Below are positions 30,211-41,979 of a stretch of DNA of 64,000 nt, one piece after another. The notes under the pieces are model-generated. The model was given only the letters and a program-made list of their open reading frames with translations. It was not told the DNA's origin and ran no database searches. The stretch covers positions 53,460,174-53,524,173 of the forward strand of contig OW121740.1 of the NCBI GenBank assembly GCA_933228675.1. The letters run 5' to 3'. Position numbers and translations under genes: made by a program. Source of the stretch: Stomorhina lunata. Lineage: Eukaryota > Arthropoda > Insecta > Diptera > Rhiniidae. How positions within the stretch are numbered: position 1 is the stretch's first letter; each line of letters begins with the position of its first letter.

Positions 30211-31496
30211 ATGGGTGTTTTTTTTAGAGGTATAGAACTTCGAATTGAAATAAAACACAAGAAAATCGTCAATTGGCTTTATTGGAAGCATAATTTTATG
30301 CCATTAATGTTTAAATATGATTTCGGGCATGTGGCCGCCGCGGCTGGCTCGAATAAAGCCAATTCTACAGGTCCAATTTTCAACAACTTTTTCGAGCATA
30401 TGGGGCCGTATGTTGGCAATAACGCCACGAATGTTGGCTTCCAAGTCCCCTAACGTTTCTGGTTTGTTGGCGTAGACGAGCGACTTGACATATCCCCAAA
30501 GAAAATAATCCAGTGGTGTCAAAGCGATCTTGGTGGCCAATTGACAGGTCCATTCCGCGAAATTATGCGCTCATCGAATGTGTCCTTCAATAAATCAATT
30601 GTGACGTGCGCTGTGTAGCATATAGCGCCGTCTTGTTGGAACCACAACTCATCCACATTCATGCCACCCAATTGGGGAACAAAATAGTCGGTTATCATGG
30701 CTCTATACCGGTCTCCATTTATGGTAACTGACTCTCCAGCATTATTTCGGAAGAAGTATGACCCAATGACTCCACCAGCCCATAGTGCACACCAAACAGT
30801 CAGTTTTTGTGGATGTAATGGCGTCTCAAGGGTCTCATGTGGATTCTCTTTACTCCAAATGCGGCAATTTTGCTTGTTGACGTAGCCATTCAACCAAAAA
30901 TGAGCCTCATCACTGAACAAAATTTTGCGATGAAAATCAGCATCGAGATCAATCTCATTTTCGGCCCATACACCAAAATCACGACGCATTGCATGGTCTC
31001 GCGGCTTTAATTCTTGCACAAGGTGGATCTTGTAAGGTCGCAAGCCAAGATCTTTGCGCAAAATCTTCCATAAAGTTGATGGACAAAGCTCCAATTGCTG
31101 TGCACGGTGGCGAATCGATTCATTCGGGTCCTCTTCAACACTTTGCTCTACAGCGGCAATTGTTTCTTCGGTGCGCACTGTTCGACGTCGCTGCGGATGC
31201 GTATTATCACATAGAGTAAACGTAGTGCGAAAACGATCCATGGTTAACCGAATTAATTGCTCTGATGGACGATTATGTCGACCATAAAATGGACGGAGCT
31301 TGCGGTAAACTTCGCGAACTGAACCATTATTTTCGAAATAAATTTGCACGATTTGCAAGCGTTGTTCTTTTGTCAACCTGTTCATGATGAAATGGCAAAC
31401 CAAACTAAATATTAATCACTTGACAGCTGACAAAATGGCCGCCAGTTAAAAAAGTGATGCAAACTTAAAGTTCTATACCTCAATAAAAAACACCCA
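30211..31496 (-). mobile_element. rosa-type (DD41D) mariner-superfamily element
   Basis: Inverted ends: TGGGTGTTTTTT, then GAGGTATAGAACTT at the left and AAGTTCTATACCTC with AAAACACCCA at the right. TA flanks both sides, with one extra base at the left. Length is 1286 bp, normal for the group. It carries one nearly intact transposase on the - strand. Confidence 0.85.
30304..31403 (-). pseudogene. DD41D transposase with one frameshift
   Basis: The main frame (31403-30519) starts MVCHFIMNRLTKEQ and has the N-terminal DNA-binding region, FSDEAHFWLNGYVNKQNCR (first catalytic Asp), WFQQDGA (second) and NWPPRS. A deletion of a few bases at about 30530-30540 removes the expected PD and shifts frame. 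The rest (TPLDYFLWGYVK, third Asp, to PEIIFKH) lies in the other frame. Allowing for the missing residues, 41 residues separate the second and third Asp, which defines rosa-like DD41D. Otherwise complete, so it died recently. Confidence 0.85.
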
Positions 31497-31499
31497 TAT

Positions 31500-32790
31500 C
31501 TTCTTCTTCTGTTATTATTGATTGGTTTCATTCATCAGGATGTTCTTGCATAGATTAGGCACCTCCAAAATTCTTGTGCCAACTGCCGTAGCAGGGGGAT
31601 TTCTCGCATGATTACTCCTTGGAGTAGTATATTCTGTTATGGTGTTTCTTTCCATGCTTTAAACATCGTAAGTGCTAAGTCGATGGATGATGAGTCCAAA
31701 GTTTGTAAAGCGAGCCGCTCGATCCAAGACAGATGCCCGCTTGTAGCCACAACTAACATGTTGAACAGACGCTACAGTTTCGTACTTTACCACGTACAAT
31801 TATCTTAGACCCTTAGACCAAATATGTCGGAATGGCTCCAAGATAACTCACGTTATCCCCGACCTAGAATCCCACTCGGGTTGTTTACCGCATCTCCAAC
31901 TAGGTTGCTCTGGTTTCCACAGTTAATATCTTTTAACAGGAACCCCAGGCAACAACTACATCCCATTTACATCCCCAATTTATATTTATATCAGTGGCCG
32001 CTTTTCTCAATGTGTGCCATATTTTCTAGTCCGTATACTTATTTGTAGCGGGTCTTCATTAGGGATTGTGTAGGGCCAGAGAATGTTAAGTATATGTCTT
32101 AAGTATCGATTAACAAAAGCTTGCAGACTGTTCATCTCACGGCTCGAGATATTCCAAGTCTCACAGCCATATAGGAGCACGACTTTAACATTGGTATTAA
32201 AAACTTTAATTTTGGTGGTGGTCGAGATATTTTGAGATCTCCTGAGTTTTTTTAGTATTCCAAAAGCTTGCTTTGCTCTTCGTACCCTATTTTGAATGTC
32301 TTCTCTGCTGCCTCCGCTTTTTGAGATAATACTCCCTAGGTAATAGAAAGTTTCAACTTTATCAATGGATTGCAAGATAAAATTTGGCGTCATTTAGTGA
32401 GTTAATTTGCATTGACTTAGTTTTCTTGAAGAGCAGCACGGGAGGAAAAGTTTTGGAGTTTGGATTGCATGCTTGAGAATCGATGAGAGAACAGACACAC
32501 GTCGTCGGCGTAATCGATGTCATCTAGTGTATCGTGTAGAACCCACGAGAAACCACGTTTCCCAGTTATCGAATTACTCAACACAACATCAAAAACTATA
32601 TTAAATAGCAGTAGGGACAACACACATCCCTGACGGACTCCTACCTTCACACTAATGAATTTGCTCTGACAACCTTAATGGAGAATACTGCAGAACGCGT
32701 TATTGTAGAGCTCTTTGATGTGTCGTATGATCTTCTCGTTGACTTCTTTGCATCTTAAAGCTTCCCAAATATCGCTGTGCCCTAATGTTT
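31500..32790 (-). mobile_element. RTE-type LINE fragment 2, broken
   Basis: On the - strand 32650-32417 encodes KVGVRQGCVLSLLLFNIV and YADDVCLFSHR, and 32393-32060 encodes YYLGSIISKSGG, LLYGCETW and ILNILWPYTIPNEDPLQ. The upstream stretch to 32790 gives RHIKELYNN with an in-frame stop. Two frameshifts separate the parts. The 3' end near 31500 keeps a TTCTTCTTCTG tail like the other RTE copies. I could not follow coding sequence through 31500-32040, which may be untranslated tail or another insertion. Confidence 0.75.
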
Positions 32791-33019
32791 AAAATCAATA
32801 AACAATAGGTAAAGGGCAGTTCGCCATTCAACTGATTGTTCCACAATAACCCTAAGGCTATTGATGTGACCAATACAGGATTTATTTAGATTTGAACATA
32901 TACTTTTTGGTAAATAAATTACTTGGGGATATGTAAGGGCTGGCTCATGGGTGAGATAAAAGGGGACATCAACCTACTTGAATCAAAAATATACATATGT
33001 TAAAATCAAATCGCTTGAT

Positions 33020-33573
33020 CTAGATGTCCAGTTTATGTCGCCACGACGAGAAATTACGCAGCCAGGAAATGTCTCTTGCAATAGAGTCATATTCGCACGA
33101 GTTGTGTGGCATGTGTCCCCGTCTTGTTGAAACCATAGTTTCTTCAAGTCTTATTCTTCAATAGCAGGCAAAAAAGTACGTATGACAGTCCTAGTTCCTG
33201 AGAACGACGGGAAATCAACACTTTCGGGTCTTCGGTAACACTTTCACTTACAGCAGCGATATTTTCAGCGGATCAAGCGAAACGATAATGCACAGGCCCT
33301 ACAATATTTGTAACTGCTCCAGTCTTTTAAAATTTCCTCACAATTTTTGCTTGCGTAGATGGACGATTATAGCACGATATGTGGCTGTTGCAGAATCACA
33401 ATTTTTGTAGTATGTTTTGATAATTTGTATGAGTTGTGTGATACTTAAGCGATCCATTTTCGTCAATGTCAGTCTTTAGACTGAAAAGAAAAAAATTGGT
33501 TTAATAGCTTAGTTTGACAGAGGTCGAATTCCGTTCCTATACTTTTGAAACCACGAAATGGATAACCTTTTAT
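33020..33573 (-). mobile_element. decayed rosa-like element, reverse copy
   Basis: The reverse complement of the right end starts GGTTATCCATTTCGTGGTTT and reads into a start region with ATGGATCGCTTAAGTATCAC. It is closely similar to the element at 42197. Later parts recall the QQDGA and WPP regions with many changes. The left end is not resolved. No intact frame. Confidence 0.55.
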
Positions 33574-33579
33574 ATATTA

Positions 33580-33678
33580 CAGTCAAACTTCTATAAATTG
33601 AATCACCATTATCCTGAAAAAAACTTCAACTTATGGAAAATTCAAGTAATAGAAGTTTAAATTAGAGAAGATTGACTG
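33580..33678. mobile_element. 99-bp pogo-like MITE
   Basis: CAGTCAAACTTCTATAA at the left and GAAGATTGACTG at the right are imperfect inverted matches, and TA flanks both sides (33578-33579 and 33679-33680). The CAGTCAAAC end and TA duplication fit pogo/Tigger MITEs. Confidence 0.65.
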
Positions 33679-33818
33679 TATTTAGATTATCCTAAAAGTA
33701 TACTTTTCTTTCTGAAATATCTTACATTTCGATCGATATCAAATGTGGCGATTTGGCCACATTATGAAGTGCACTCTCAACAAATCTACCCTTGAGATAA
33801 GTATGCCGAGCGTTCCTA

Positions 33819-35055
33819 CCCAGTAAAACTTTTCATTACCAAATAATGAGTTAAACAGTTAAACTATTGAACACGAACTACTTACTCATTCACTGTTTAA
33901 GTCATTACATTAACATGGGGATGTCATTGGAGCCAAGTACTTACCAATTGCAGAAAAGTAATGACTTGGGTAAGCAATTGGAAAACAACAACAACAACAA
34001 CAGCAACAACTTTTTTGTTGTTGTTTTATTAAAAACATATATTTTTAAACGAAATACAACATTTTTTTTTTTGATCCCATGAGGGCTCGAACCCAGACCC
34101 TCCGACTGCTAGGCAGAGACTCTTCCACTGAGCTACTTCATATGTTGAAAACTTAGCAGCTTATAATTAATATAAACAATTTTTATTTTTAGATCCAAAA
34201 TCATGTGAAACTTAAACTTTAAAACTTTTTTAAAATTATTTTAAAACTTAAACAATTTAAATCTTCTTTTTTTGTATAAGTTTTTACATAAGATTGACTC
34301 TTACTTACTTAAATGTTACAACCTGTTAAGGCCAAAGTCCGAGCATATTTTAGAATTCCATGGATTTCGATCTTGTGCGAATATTCTAAAATTTTATAGG
34401 CCAAGCTTTGAAAAATGTTCCTCTACTTGGTCTTTCTATCGAAGTTTCGGACATCCTCCTCTAACATTAGGTAGTGGGACATTTCAATTCTAATTTTATC
34501 CTCTTCATTGTATTTTTTTTCAAGAGAGGGTTACTAGCCCGTAATCCTAACCCATTTCTATCGATCTTATGGGACAACTCTCGTAACATGTTAACTCACA
34601 ATATTAATGGGTGTTAAACTAGCTCCCCGGGTGATACCATGAGGAGGTGTGTGTCCACAGTTGAGATGAAGGATGACCCAGATAAGTTGGGCTTACCAAG
34701 TTAAGACCAATTAGAATCGTGTTTGGTATTAAACATCCCCTGCATAATCAAAATTGACTCATGATGGTATTTTTTCATTAACGTGAGTTAGTTTTACAAA
34801 TTTTTTTTACAGAAGATAATATTTAAGTTCTTAAAATTCAAAAATCATTTAAAAATATTCTTTTAATACAAAAAAAAAACTAAAAAAAATTGTTGCCCTT
34901 GGTGGGATTTGAACCGGGGCCATTCAGTTTAAATTACCATCTTAATTACAAATAAGTACTTCTGTAATAACTTATTATTTATTCGGATGGTATGTTGTAG
35001 TCGTTACAAGGTAACCAGTTATCAGAGTACTTGCCATTACCAAAGTTTTGCTGGG
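33819..35055. mobile_element. CCCAGTAAAAC element, copy 1, with tRNA-like boxes
   Basis: Inverted ends CCCAGTAAAACTTT and AAAGTTTTGCTGGG. Inside are a tRNA-like block (34073-34141, - strand) and a second tRNA 3'-half-like block (about 34893-34925, - strand). Between them lie AT-rich DNA and a conserved 34320-34740 region with TTTATAGGCCAAGCTTTGAA. The short open frame 34272-34493 is present in all copies but is probably not coding. Superfamily unknown. Confidence 0.7.
34073..34141 (-). other. tRNA-like sequence in the CCCAGTAAAAC element
   Basis: Read on the - strand: GAAGTAGCTCAGTGGAAGAG, then CTGCCTAGCAG, then GGTCTGGGTTCGAGCCCTCA. TAGCTCAGTGGAAGAG fits the A box and D arm, and GGGTTCGAGCCC fits the B box and T arm, at about the normal tRNA distance. 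The anticodon stem does not fold well, so this is more likely a tRNA-derived promoter, as in SINEs, than a working tRNA gene. Conserved in all three copies of the element. Confidence 0.55.
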
Positions 35056-35168
35056 TTGTTTGTGAAATATCTTACATTTCGATCGATATCAAATGTGGCG
35101 ATTTGGCCACATTATAAAGTGCACTCTCAACAAATCTACCCTTGAGATAAGTATGCCGAGCGTTCCTA

Positions 35169-36411
35169 CCCAGTAAAACTTTTCATTACCAAATAATGAG
35201 TTAAACAGTTAAACTATTGAACACGAACTACTTACTCATTCGCTGTTTAAGTCATTACATTAACATGGGATTGTCATTGGAGGCAAGTACTTGGAGGCAA
35301 GTACTTACCAGAAAAGTAATGACTTGGGTAAGCAATTTGAAAGCTACAACAACAACAACAGCAACAACTTTTTTGTTGTTGTTTTATTAAAAACATATAT
35401 TTTTAAACGAAATACAACATTTTTTTTTTGATCCCATGAGGGCCCGAACCCAGACCCTCCGACTGCTAGGCAGAGACTCTTCCACTGAGCTACTTCATAT
35501 GTTGAAAACTTAGCAGCTTATAATTAATATAAACAATTTTTATTTTTAGATCCAAAATCATGTGAAACTTAAACTTTAAAACTTTTTTAAAATTATTTTA
35601 AAACTTAAACAATTTAAATCTTCTTTTTTGTATAAGTTTTTACATAAGATTGACTCTTACTTACTTAAATGTTACAACCTGTTAAGGTCAAAGTCCGAGC
35701 ATATTTTAGAATTCCATGGATTTCGATCTTGTGCGAATATTCTCCAATTTTATAGGCCAAGCTTTGAAAAATGTTCCTCTACTTGGTCTTTCTATCGAAG
35801 TTTCGGACATCCTCCTCTAACATTAGGTAGTGGGACATTTCAATTCTAATTTTATCCTCTTCATTGTATTTTTTTTTTTCAAGAGAGGGTTACTAGCCCG
35901 TAATCCTAACCCATTTTTATCGATCTTATGGGACAACTCTTGGAACATGTTAACTCACAATATTAATGGGTGTTAAACTAGCTCCCCGGGTGATACCATG
36001 AGGAGGTGTGTGTCCACAGTTGAGATGAAGGATGACCCAGATAAGTTGGGCTTACCAAGTTAAGACCAATTAGAATCGTGCTTGGTATTCAACATCCCCT
36101 ACATAATCAAAATTGACTCATGATGGTATTTTTTCATTAACGTGAGTTAGTTTTACAAATTTTTTTTACAGAAGATAATATTTAAGTTCTTAAAATTCAA
36201 AAATCATTTAAAAATACTCTTTTAATAAAAAAAAACTAAAAAAAATTGTTGCCCTTGGTGGGATTTGAACCGGGGCCATTCAGTTTAAATTACCATCTTA
36301 ATTACAAATAAGTGATTCTGTAATAACTTATTATTTATTCGGATGGTATGTTGTAGTCGTTACAAGGTAACCAGTTATCAGAGTACTTGCCATTACCAAA
36401 GTTTTGCTGGG
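35169..36411. mobile_element. CCCAGTAAAAC element, copy 2
   Basis: A 1243-bp copy with the same ends and tRNA-like blocks (35424-35500 and about 36250-36290). A short duplication, AGGCAAGTACTTGG, near 35281-35300 distinguishes it. TA lies on both sides (left TA before CCCAG, right TA after CTGGG), so TA may be the target duplication; copy 1 lacks it at its right end. Confidence 0.7.
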
Positions 36412-37789
36412 TAAGTCAGTCGCACGAGTGTTTAAAAAAAGATGACAAGCTGATTAGTCGAAAAATTTTGGGTTTTGAGGGACAAGCCTATCCAGCTTTT
36501 GGTATAAAAATTATCCTTATCTTCCACCTTACACCAAAAGTAAAATCCCCGTGAAGGCAATTAACGAAGATACAGTGAACAATGATAGACAGTAGTGGGG
36601 GAATTTTGTAGCATAGTAGGGATAATTAAGGTTAAGGCTACCGAAAAATAATAGGGATTTAATACACTCAACTATTCTGTTTTCATAGAAAGAAAGACTA
36701 AAATGCCTACAATTATTCATTTGAGAAATATTTATATCCAAAGTTTAATTGAATAAGTAAACGTCGTTATCTAATGACCGGCAGTGTATATAAAACAAAA
36801 TATAATAAAAAAACACAAAACTAAATATTTTATTAAATTTATTATTAAAATTTAAGTAAATTTAAAAATTCAACAAGCAAAGAAAAAAAAAACAGAAAAA
36901 AGAAGAAAAAATCCACAAAAAACCGAAAACAGTAAAGAAATTTGAAAAACTCCTACTCTTAACTATAATTGTAACAATTTATTGTGATAGCAAAACTGAT
37001 GATGATAATTTCGCTTAAAAAAAAATAAAAATAAAAAGTTGAAACCATTTAAAAACAACAAATACAAAAAGTTTAAATAAAACAAAATAAAAAAAAAAAA
37101 TAAGAATAAAACATTTTAAAATGTGTGTAACGGAAAAGATTGTAAAATATTCTACTATTTACATTTCATTTATTTCAATAGAAAAAAATGTAAAAAGATA
37201 CAAAAAAAAAAATACAAATTATATACCATGTGAAAGGAAAGAAAAGTCTATATTATCAGATATTTAAAAAATAAAAATGAATAATTATAAATCAAACTAT
37301 ATTATTATATTATTGTAAAATTAAACAAAAATTTAATTATATAAAACAAAACAAAGAAAAGAAACACTATACATAAATAAAAATCAAAAGATATATAAAT
37401 CTATAAGAGATATATAAATTTTTAAGTTGTTTTATTTTATATAACTTGTGGTATTATCATGCATTTTTAAGTTATCCGCCCCATTGTGCAAAGTTCACTA
37501 CTTTTAATTCTTCAGTTTTAATTGAGACGCGTATAAGAGAACAGTTTGACTAAGAACATTTGTAAAGTAGTTTTGTGAAGTTTGTTTACAGTTTTTGTGA
37601 AAGTGTGTTTAAGTGATTAACTCTAAAGTTATTAAAAGTATAACATTATTAAATCGACATGTGTTTTAAGTGTTTTAATTTTGTTTTCGGCTGAAAGAAT
37701 TCTTCCACGTTTTTAAAGGAAAAACGTAACAGTATATTCGAATATGACGAAAGTACTTATTTCATACTTTAATGTAAAGGTTGTGCAGC
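36412..37789. other. gene-free, very AT-rich stretch
   Basis: No supported gene. 36780-37420 is A-rich with many homopolymer runs, like an untranslated region. Around 37515-37545 TTCAGTTTTAATTGAGACGC could be an initiator with a downstream GAGACG, but no exon follows that I can defend. At 37474-37487 CCGCCCCATTGTG resembles another Transib-type right end (reversed CACAATGG) without a partner. Confidence 0.4.
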
Positions 37790-39060
37790 CGCCGCACTTT
37801 GGGGCGAAAGCCTTCAATAATGGCGATTAATTCAAAAGATGAACTTTAACTTTCACAACCATATTTGGTACCATATGAAAGTAGATAAAATTCTACATCA
37901 CTAACTGCAAAAATAAAAGTTCTTGGTAGTTTATTTTATTTACAGTGTGTGTTCAAAGTTCATTAATTTTTGTTATTTTATCGCGAATTGATTAAAAGAA
38001 AAAATTTTGAAATTTCAAGTGATTATAGTTTTTATTAAAACTTTTATAAGTAAAAGTTTTTTAATGGAACCGTTAACTTCAGGTATATGAGCATTTAAAA
38101 AGTTATTTTTTATTTAAATAAATGTTTTAAAAATATTTAAAAAATAAAAAAATAAATTTCATTAAAAATTTGGTAATTTTAATATATACATTGAGTTTCA
38201 ACAACTTTGCGGATGAGTGCAGGAAAAACTGATTATATCGTCTTGAAATATAATATTTTAGCTAATAAATCCCAAAATATTTTGTTGTGCGTTAGTGCGA
38301 TTTTTGAGTTATGGAAGTTTTTGTGAATGAATTCTAGTTGCCGACAGGTCGGTTTCAAAACTCATTTTTTATATTTTCGAAAATTTTACTTAGAAAATAT
38401 AAGAATATAAAATTATTTCACCGGTAATTAAAAATATACAATTAGGAAAATAAAATGAATGTAAAACGGAGGTCAATTCTTTAACAGTTTCGCCGTATCA
38501 ACGATTTTAATTCGCCGATTTTCGGCGAAAAATTTAATTTTTTGGTCTTTATTTTACAAGTGCTTATTAAATTTATTTCTATTCAATTTTGATAAAACTG
38601 TTAAGCAATATTATTGCTCAGTATATAAAAAACTTATAGTGAGTCTTTTTTTCAAATTGGATAATTTTAACCCTTTCTTTCCCGGGGCAAAGCTCAAATT
38701 TTTAATTTTTTATTTTTCATGGTAATATAAAAATAATCAAATAATTATTTTTATGAAATTAATGATACAAATAATTATTTTTATATGATTTTCCGAAATT
38801 CACTAATAAATTCTTAAATTTCCCTAATTTTGTCATAAAAAACTAAAAAATCCCAATTTTTACTTTTGAGCCCGGGAAAGAAAGAGTTAATGTCATACAA
38901 TTTCGAAAAAACATCCAGTATACATTCTCTATATACTGGACAATAATATGCATTAAGATATTGTTAAATTTGAGCATAAGTGAAATTTACCAAGCACCTC
39001 CTCAAATTATGACCAAAAAATTACATTTCCGGGAAATTTTAAAAGTATGATGATTATGTA

Positions 39061-40342
39061 CAGGGTGGCCCAGAAAGACCGAAGTGGTGTGAATTCCTTA
39101 TAACTTTTTTATTATAATTTTTTTTTTCTTTTCTTTTCAGTATTTTGTAAAGAAGACTTGGATAATTTATAATGGAGCAATACACAATTGAACAACGTGC
39201 CCAAATTGTTGAAATTTACTTTTCAAATCAACGGTCCATTGTGTTGACTCAGCGTGCATACCGTCGTCAATTTAATGTGCGGGTTGCACCCTCTCAGTCA
39301 ACAATAAACCGTCTGGTTGCAAATTTTCGAGAACAAGGAGCAGTAAGGAACCTTCCTGGTCCCGGCAGACACCGAACTGTCCACACGGCTGACAATATTC
39401 AAGTGGTACAGGAGAGTATTCGGGAGGATCCAGAAACATCAACCAGGAGACGTTCGTCACAACTGGGCCTCTCAAGAACGTCGCTGCAGCGAATTTTGCA
39501 CACCATAGGATTGTTTTCATACAAAATTCAACTTGTCCAAGAATTGAAACCAACAGATTACCAGCAACGACTTGACTGTGCAATTTATTTCCAGCAAAAA
39601 GCACAAGAGAATCCAAATTTTTTTCATAACTTTATAATGAGTGACGAAGCCCATTTTCAATTAAATGGGTTCGTTAAAAAGCAAAACTGTAGGATATGGG
39701 CTACGGAAAACCCGAGAGTACTCCATAAACGACAATTGTACCCAGTTAAGTGTACCGTTTGGTGCGGTGTTTCTTCAGAAAGGATCATTGGCCCATTTTT
39801 TTTTTTGAAAATGAACAAGGTGTCGCCATTTCCGTCAATGGTGATCGATATCGGGCCATGTTGCAAAATTTTGTAAGGCCAGCCGTGGAAAACCATCCGC
39901 AAATATGGTTCCAACAGGATGGAGCCACAGCGCACACTGCGAGGGCCACAATGACTCTTTTACGCGACATCTTTGGTGAAAGAATAATTTCTCGTAACAG
40001 CAATTTTAATTGGCCTCCGCGGTCCCCGGATTTAACCGCTCCAGACTGTTTTCTTTGGGGCTATTTAAAAGGAAAAGTTTATGTTAATAAGCCTAGGACT
40101 ATTGAGGAGTTAAAAACCAATATTCGAGAAGAAATTAACAACATACCACCGGAAGTTTTGCGAAAGGTCATGGAAAATGTGTTGGAAAGAGCACATTTGT
40201 GCGAAGCAGAATATGGCCACCACTTGCGGTATATCATTTTTAATAACTAATCCAAAAATATTCCCCACACATTAAATTTAGTATTAAAAAAAAAAAAAAA
40301 ATTAAAAAAATATCTCTTAAATAAAAAGTTATAAGCACCCTG
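39061..40342 (+). mobile_element. rosa-type (DD41D) element nested in the Transib-like element
   Basis: Ends CAGGGTGGCCCAG and AAGCACCCTG share CAGGGTG in inverted form, extended by TTATAACTTTTT further in. Perfect TA duplications lie at 39059-39060 and 40343-40344. Length 1282 bp. It carries one transposase gene with a single frameshift. Confidence 0.9.
39172..40250 (+). pseudogene. DD41D transposase with one homopolymer frameshift
   Basis: The frame starts MEQYTIEQRAQIVEIYF and contains RRQFNVRVAPSQSTINRLV (DNA binding) and MSDEAHFQLNGFVKKQNCR (first Asp). It is then broken in a run of T at 39797-39806; the second frame continues ENEQGVAISVNGDRYRAML, WFQQDGATAHTAR (second Asp), NWPPRSPDLTAPDCFLWGYLK (third Asp) and ends YIIFNN. 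Forty-one residues lie between the second and third Asp. Apart from this one shift the protein looks complete, about 350 residues, so the copy is young. Some other genomic copy may be intact. Confidence 0.9.
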
Positions 40343-40697
40343 TAGTAAATATTGCTTTTATAAATAACTAAATGAAGAAAATAAAGAAGCTTTATATTTT
40401 TTTAATGTTTATTTTCTGAAATGTTTGTTTTGTGTTTACAAATATTTATAAATAAAAAATAATAATAATATTTTCTAATGTGAATTTTTTGAGTAAAATC
40501 TTTGGAGTTATGAATTTTGAAAAAAACGTATTTTTTTGTTAAAACTAAACATAAACAAATATTTAATATTTATTTTATTTATTTAAACAAAAAAAAAATA
40601 TTTTTTCTAAAGACACATAAAATATGCTCTAATTTACAATTTAATTTATTAATTTATCGTTTTTTAATTCCAAAGTTACAGCAAAAATAGTCAAATA

Positions 40698-41784
40698 TAG
40701 AGTTTGCAAAAAACCGTGAAAATGAGAAACCGCGGTTTCGGTTTTATAACACCAAAAACCGGACGGTTTCGGTACGGTTTTCGGTTTTTTTTTTAAATAA
40801 AACTATTTTGATTTAAATTTGCAGTAAAATTTAGGTAATTTTATAACAACAAAGTATTGTATAAGGTATATTTATTTAAGCTCATATTTATAATTTAATA
40901 CTAAAATTCAGGAAATTAATTCCGGTTTTTTAAATATGAGAGATTTCTTGTTTCTTTTAGAGAAACTGCAGAGCCCCTTACGCTTCAACAGTCATTTTTA
41001 CCAACAGCAACGAATCTTTAAAAGAAATTGTAATTCAAAGTCGATAGAAGCATATCTAAGGTCGACCGCTTTTCTAAACTTTCATGAATACTTTCTTTTA
41101 GAAGCAGAAATCTAAGAGCAAACTAAATTCACGGTTATGATGCTTTTTAACGCTTGTTTGTAAAATATTATTACGAACTGACGAATAATTGAAATACGGA
41201 ACAGTTTTTTTACAGCCTCTTTGTTCAAATTTATATGGGCAATCGATTTTAAATTCAAAGTTTCATCGCCGCTATTCAAAATTGTCTTCGCTTTCGTCGG
41301 TTCAAATTCTTCTACATCTGGATTTATAAGAAATTTTTCATAAAAAACATCAAGATGAATTCTGTGTACCAACCATAAGTGAAGCAGTGTTTGATTTTCA
41401 GATCCAAATTTAATATTGACTGCTGCTCCATCTAAAGCACATACTACGATGTTTGTATCAAGTGAAATATTAAACTCCATTAGCTTTTGGTTTCTTGCGT
41501 TGCTTGGAATTACACGTTCCAAAAATACTGTCACAAACCGTCTTCCCCTTCCCATTCGTCCATTGTAAGGCACCTTTTCTTTTTTTTTTCATTTTTCTGC
41601 TTAATTTCTCAGACAAATTACGTCCAAATTTATGATAAGCTAATGTTATTTCTGAACAATACCAACAAAAAATTATGAAAAATAAATAGCTAAAGCCGCG
41701 GTTTTTTCTACGGTTTTCGGTTTCGGTTTTGAGGCATAAAAAACCGAGGTTTCGGTTTCGGTTAAAACCGAACTGCAAACCCTA
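40698..41784 (-). mobile_element. hAT element, decayed, copy 2 with perfect 8-bp duplication
   Basis: Ends TAGAGTTTGCA and TGCAAACCCTA. The flanking 8-mers are GTCAAATA on both sides (40690-40697 and 41785-41792). The - strand frame 41573-41112 includes CALDGAAVNIKFG and LLHLWLVHRIHLDVFYEKF. These match the hAT pattern of an Asp-Gly-Ala segment followed by a conserved His motif. Stops and frameshifts abound. It is the same family as 12271. Confidence 0.85.
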
Positions 41785-41979
41785 GTCAAATAAGACCATT
41801 TTATCCAAAATAGAAAAAAGCCCATAAAAGGTTAACAATTTATGTTTTTTCAAAATTTGTTCTTTTAAATATTGGGCTTTTATGTATTTATTAATATTTA
41901 TCATTAACAAATAACAATATTTTAAAATTACGACTTTTATGAATTAATCGTCACTTTCTGTACCATTCACCCCACTGTG

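Larger units (their letters stand above)
33714..36411 (+). repeat. tandem duplication of a 1.35-kb unit
   Basis: The block 33714-35055 (about 105 bp of flank plus a 1237-bp element) is repeated in direct orientation at 35061-36411 with very high identity. The flank string TTTCGATCGATATCAAATG and the element's first base both recur, so the duplicated unit includes DNA outside the transposon. Unequal exchange or a replication error is more likely than two independent insertions. Confidence 0.85.
37795..41979. mobile_element. Transib-like element with perfect CGCCG duplication, two nested transposons
   Basis: The left end CACTTTGGGGCGAA is matched by the right end reversed, CACAGTGGGGTGAA, and both contain CGATTAATTCA about 25-30 bases in. 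The 5-mers outside are CGCCG (37790-37794) and CGCCG (41980-41984). A GC-rich 5-bp duplication of this kind is characteristic of Transib. Removing the nested rosa element (39061) and hAT element (40698) leaves about 1.8 kb without recognisable transposase. Part of 38340-38900 is distantly similar to the CATTAGGGTGG elements at 43131 and 47689. Confidence 0.65.

Noticed and set aside
30697..31287. + strand frames across the rosa element
   Set aside because: They are antisense shadows of the DD41D transposase on the - strand.
34073..34141. A functional tRNA gene
   Set aside because: A and B boxes are good but the anticodon and acceptor stems do not pair properly, and the block is embedded in all transposon copies.
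34272..34493. Conserved 73-codon frame, also at 35628 and 63505
   Set aside because: It is conserved only because the three transposon copies are nearly identical; the copy at 63505 has a different N-terminus, and no family is recognisable.
37515..37545. Initiator plus downstream element of a promoter
   Set aside because: TTCAGTTTT with a downstream GAGACG is weak, and no exon or gene start follows; a transposon begins at 37795.
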